From positions 1-35,721 of the forward strand of contig CAIJWE010000089.1 in NCBI GenBank assembly GCA_903824295.1: a DNA stretch of 35,721 nucleotides. The letters run 5' to 3'. Below, piece after piece: positions 34,285 to 35,721 of the stretch. Positions within the stretch are counted from its first letter, which is position 1; each line of letters starts with the position of its first letter. The position numbers and the translations under genes are program-made. The DNA comes from an uncultured Chlorobiaceae bacterium (GTDB lineage Bacteria > Bacteroidota > Chlorobiia > Chlorobiales > Chlorobiaceae). Under the pieces are notes generated by a model that saw nothing but the letters and a program-made list of their open reading frames with translations, was not told the DNA's origin and ran no database searches.

Positions 34285-34692
34285 TTATTCCGGAGAAATG
34301 ATTCTGACTGACGGGAAATAGGTTTGATATCTGTTTTTATCTCGTGTGATTAATTCAAGACCTGATACTGCGGCATGTGCACCAATAAAAAAGTCCGGCA
34401 AAGGAGACCTCTTTTCACCTTTATGCTTGCGGTAGTTGAGAAAAGCTTTCCCTGCAAGAAAAAGGGCCTCCTTTGGAATTTCCAGCATCTGAAATCCGCT
34501 GGACGAAATCGCCACATCCAGTTCCTCAATCTTTTTAAACCCAATGGAAATTTCGGAATAGATGATTTGATTGATGAGTAAAGGGGTATGAATGGCATAT
34601 TCAGAAAGAGCGGCCTCCGACCAATCAGCCCAAAGAGGATCATCGAGAAAAACATCCAGGATGATATTTGAATCAACAAGCAGACCGTTCAT
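34285..34692 (-). CDS. vapC: VapC-type PIN-domain toxin
   Basis: 135 residues. The four acidic PIN positions are present: D7 (LLVDSNIILDVF), E47 (YSEISIGF), D100 (SPLPDFFIGAHA) and D118 (LITRDKNRY). VapC toxins are magnesium-dependent RNases that cut tRNA or rRNA. The start overlaps the antitoxin stop by 4 bases (ATGA). The downstream gap to the methyltransferase gene holds only the possible remnant described separately. Confidence 0.92.
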   Translation of the reverse strand: MNGLLVDSNIILDVFLDDPLWADWSEAALSEYAIHTPLLINQIIYSEISIGFKKIEELDVAISSSGFQMLEIPKEALFLAGKAFLNYRKHKGEKRSPLPDFFIGAHAAVSGLELITRDKNRYQTYFPSVRIISPE

Positions 34693-34913
34693 ACAGCTCT
34701 TGTGAGCGCCATGATTTCGTCCGTAGTCATTTTGACAGTCGCAATCCCCCGAAGCTTTTTAAATTTGCGACTCGCCGGCGTTGCGTTTTTTCGTTTTACC
34801 ATCACGATGCGATCCCCCTCTTGCAGAAAATCAACTTCTGTATCCGGGGTTATCCCTAAATTTTCCCGTATGGTAACAGGTATCGTCACCTGCCCTTTTG
34901 TTGTTACTTTCAT
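34689..34913 (-). CDS. vapB: AbrB/MazE-type (VapB) antitoxin
   Basis: 74 residues. The swapped-hairpin DNA-binding fold is clear from MKVTTKGQVTIPVTIRENLGITPDTEVDFLQEGDRIVMVKR. The C-terminal helix that should cover the toxin reads RKFKKLRGIATVKMTTDEIMALTRAV. It represses its own promoter and neutralises VapC. A GGAGGG ribosome-binding site is 4 bases upstream. Confidence 0.92.
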   Translation of the reverse strand: MKVTTKGQVTIPVTIRENLGITPDTEVDFLQEGDRIVMVKRKNATPASRKFKKLRGIATVKMTTDEIMALTRAV

Positions 34914-34923
34914 GGTACCCTCC

Positions 34924-34972
34924 AGTATTACGTATTACCCATAAGAATACTACATTCCTCCTGATAAATCAA
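34924..34972 (-). promoter_or_regulatory. vapBC promoter with candidate operator
   Basis: On the minus strand TTGATT (34972-34967) and TATTCT (34949-34944) are 17 bases apart, a fair -35/-10 pair. The -10 box overlaps the inverted repeat AGTATT...AATACT (34924-34929 and 34946-34951), and two tandem GTATTAC units lie at 34925-34938. This suits autorepression by VapB. Confidence 0.45.
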
Positions 34973-35024
34973 ACAACGTTCATGAATCGAGCGATTCCAC
35001 CACTTCCCCGCACGCAACTGCCGC

Positions 35025-35721
35025 TTACCCTTCCCACTCAGCGCTGAGGGTTTCGGCCTGTTCGAGAACCAGCGTTATGGCCGCCTCCTGTTTTGTGGGC
35101 GGGTACTTGTATTTGCGCAGGATTCGCTTGACCAGCAGGCGAAGCCGGGCTCGGACGCTCTCTCTTGTTGACCAGTCTACGGTGATGCTTTTGCGGAGGT
35201 TTTCTGCCAGTTCATGGGCAATTTTTTTGAGGATCTCATCACCCATCTCCAGCACGGCCTCTTCGTTATTGGCAAGTGCATCGTAAAAGGCGAGTTCGTC
35301 AGTGTTAAGCCCAAGGCTCTCTCCCCTGTTTACCGCTTCCTGAAATTTCTTTGCCATTGCGATAAGCTCTTCAATCACCTGAGCTGTTTCGATGTCGCGG
35401 TTCTGGTTTCGCTGAACAACGTTGGTGAGGAGTTCGGAGAATTTTTTCTGCTGAACAATGTTGGTTGCAAAGCGTGTTTTGACCTCTCCTTCAAGCAGGC
35501 GCTCAAGCAGCTCTACGGCGAGATTGCGTTCCGGCAGGTTGCGCACTTCATTCAGAAAGGCTTCGTCGAGGATACCGATGTTGGGTTTATCGAGGCCGAC
35601 GGCTTCAAAAATATCAACCACATTTTCTGAAATGAGAGCAGAACCGATAATCTGACGGATAGCCACCTCTTTCTCTTCGTCACTCCGTTTTTTGGTGCTG
35701 CTCTCTTTTTTGGTCAAGAGC
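35025..35721 (-). CDS. hsdR: Type I restriction enzyme HsdR subunit, C-terminal part
   Basis: About 232 codons are present; the gene continues past the right edge. The sequence matches the helical C-terminal region of HsdR (DUF3387-like): NLPERNLAVELLERLL, TRFATNIVQQKKFSELL, LNTDELAFYDALA and especially VDWSTRESVRARLRLLVKRILRKYKYPPTKQEAAITLVLEQAE. HsdR is the ATP-driven translocase and nuclease of the restriction complex; this part contacts the modification core. The nuclease and helicase domains, and hsdM/hsdS, would lie to the right. It ends 111 bases upstream of vapB. Confidence 0.88.
   Translation of the reverse strand, partial: LLTKKESSTKKRSDEEKEVAIRQIIGSALISENVVDIFEAVGLDKPNIGILDEAFLNEVRNLPERNLAVELLERLLEGEVKTRFATNIVQQKKFSELLTNVVQRNQNRDIETAQVIEELIAMAKKFQEAVNRGESLGLNTDELAFYDALANNEEAVLEMGDEILKKIAHELAENLRKSITVDWSTRESVRARLRLLVKRILRKYKYPPTKQEAAITLVLEQAETLSAEWEG

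Overview
The window most likely comes from a green sulfur bacterium (Chlorobiaceae, Chlorobium/Pelodictyon group). The main reasons are a BchF/BchV-type 3-vinyl-bacteriochlorophyllide hydratase and, a few genes downstream, a form IV RuBisCO-like protein closely matching what I remember of the Chlorobium tepidum one. This identification is from memory of protein families, not from a search.

Left part (1-9860, all minus strand). Transcription runs right to left from bchV through a small membrane protein, a class II aldolase/short-chain dehydrogenase fusion, an LsrF-like class I aldolase/thiolase, the RuBisCO-like protein (RLP), a stand-alone SDR and an LptE-like lipoprotein closed by a probable terminator. 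A HEPN-like protein, an iron-sulfur flavoprotein-like reductase, an OmpR-type response regulator and the N-terminal half of a two-partner-secretion transporter (TpsB) follow. The aldolase/SDR - LsrF-like - RLP - SDR block looks like a carbon salvage pathway for a phosphorylated deoxy- or thio-sugar and is the most interesting part of the window.

Middle part (10151-20534) is core housekeeping: recX facing pyrH, a strong terminator, then tsf, rpsB (with a structured leader), rpsI and rplM on the minus strand. Divergent from these is a plus-strand group of der, an Mrp-type ATPase with an unusual His/Cys-rich N-terminus and an Nfu-type scaffold. ftsK and gcvT follow on the minus strand.

From 20669 to 28040 (minus strand): a RelE/ParE toxin with its antitoxin, a frameshifted small gene, a LemA - YgcG-like - TPM-domain trio, a bifunctional Rel (p)ppGpp enzyme, and uvrB. 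From 28302 to 33152 (plus strand): a double-length M16 metallopeptidase lipoprotein, an LptF/LptG-family permease and a SAM hydroxide adenosyltransferase (DUF62). The right end (33189-35721, minus strand) becomes accessory: a SAM methyltransferase, a probable gene remnant, a VapBC module with a visible operator, and the C-terminal part of a type I restriction HsdR subunit that runs off the window.

No rRNA, tRNA, CRISPR array or insertion sequence was recognised.
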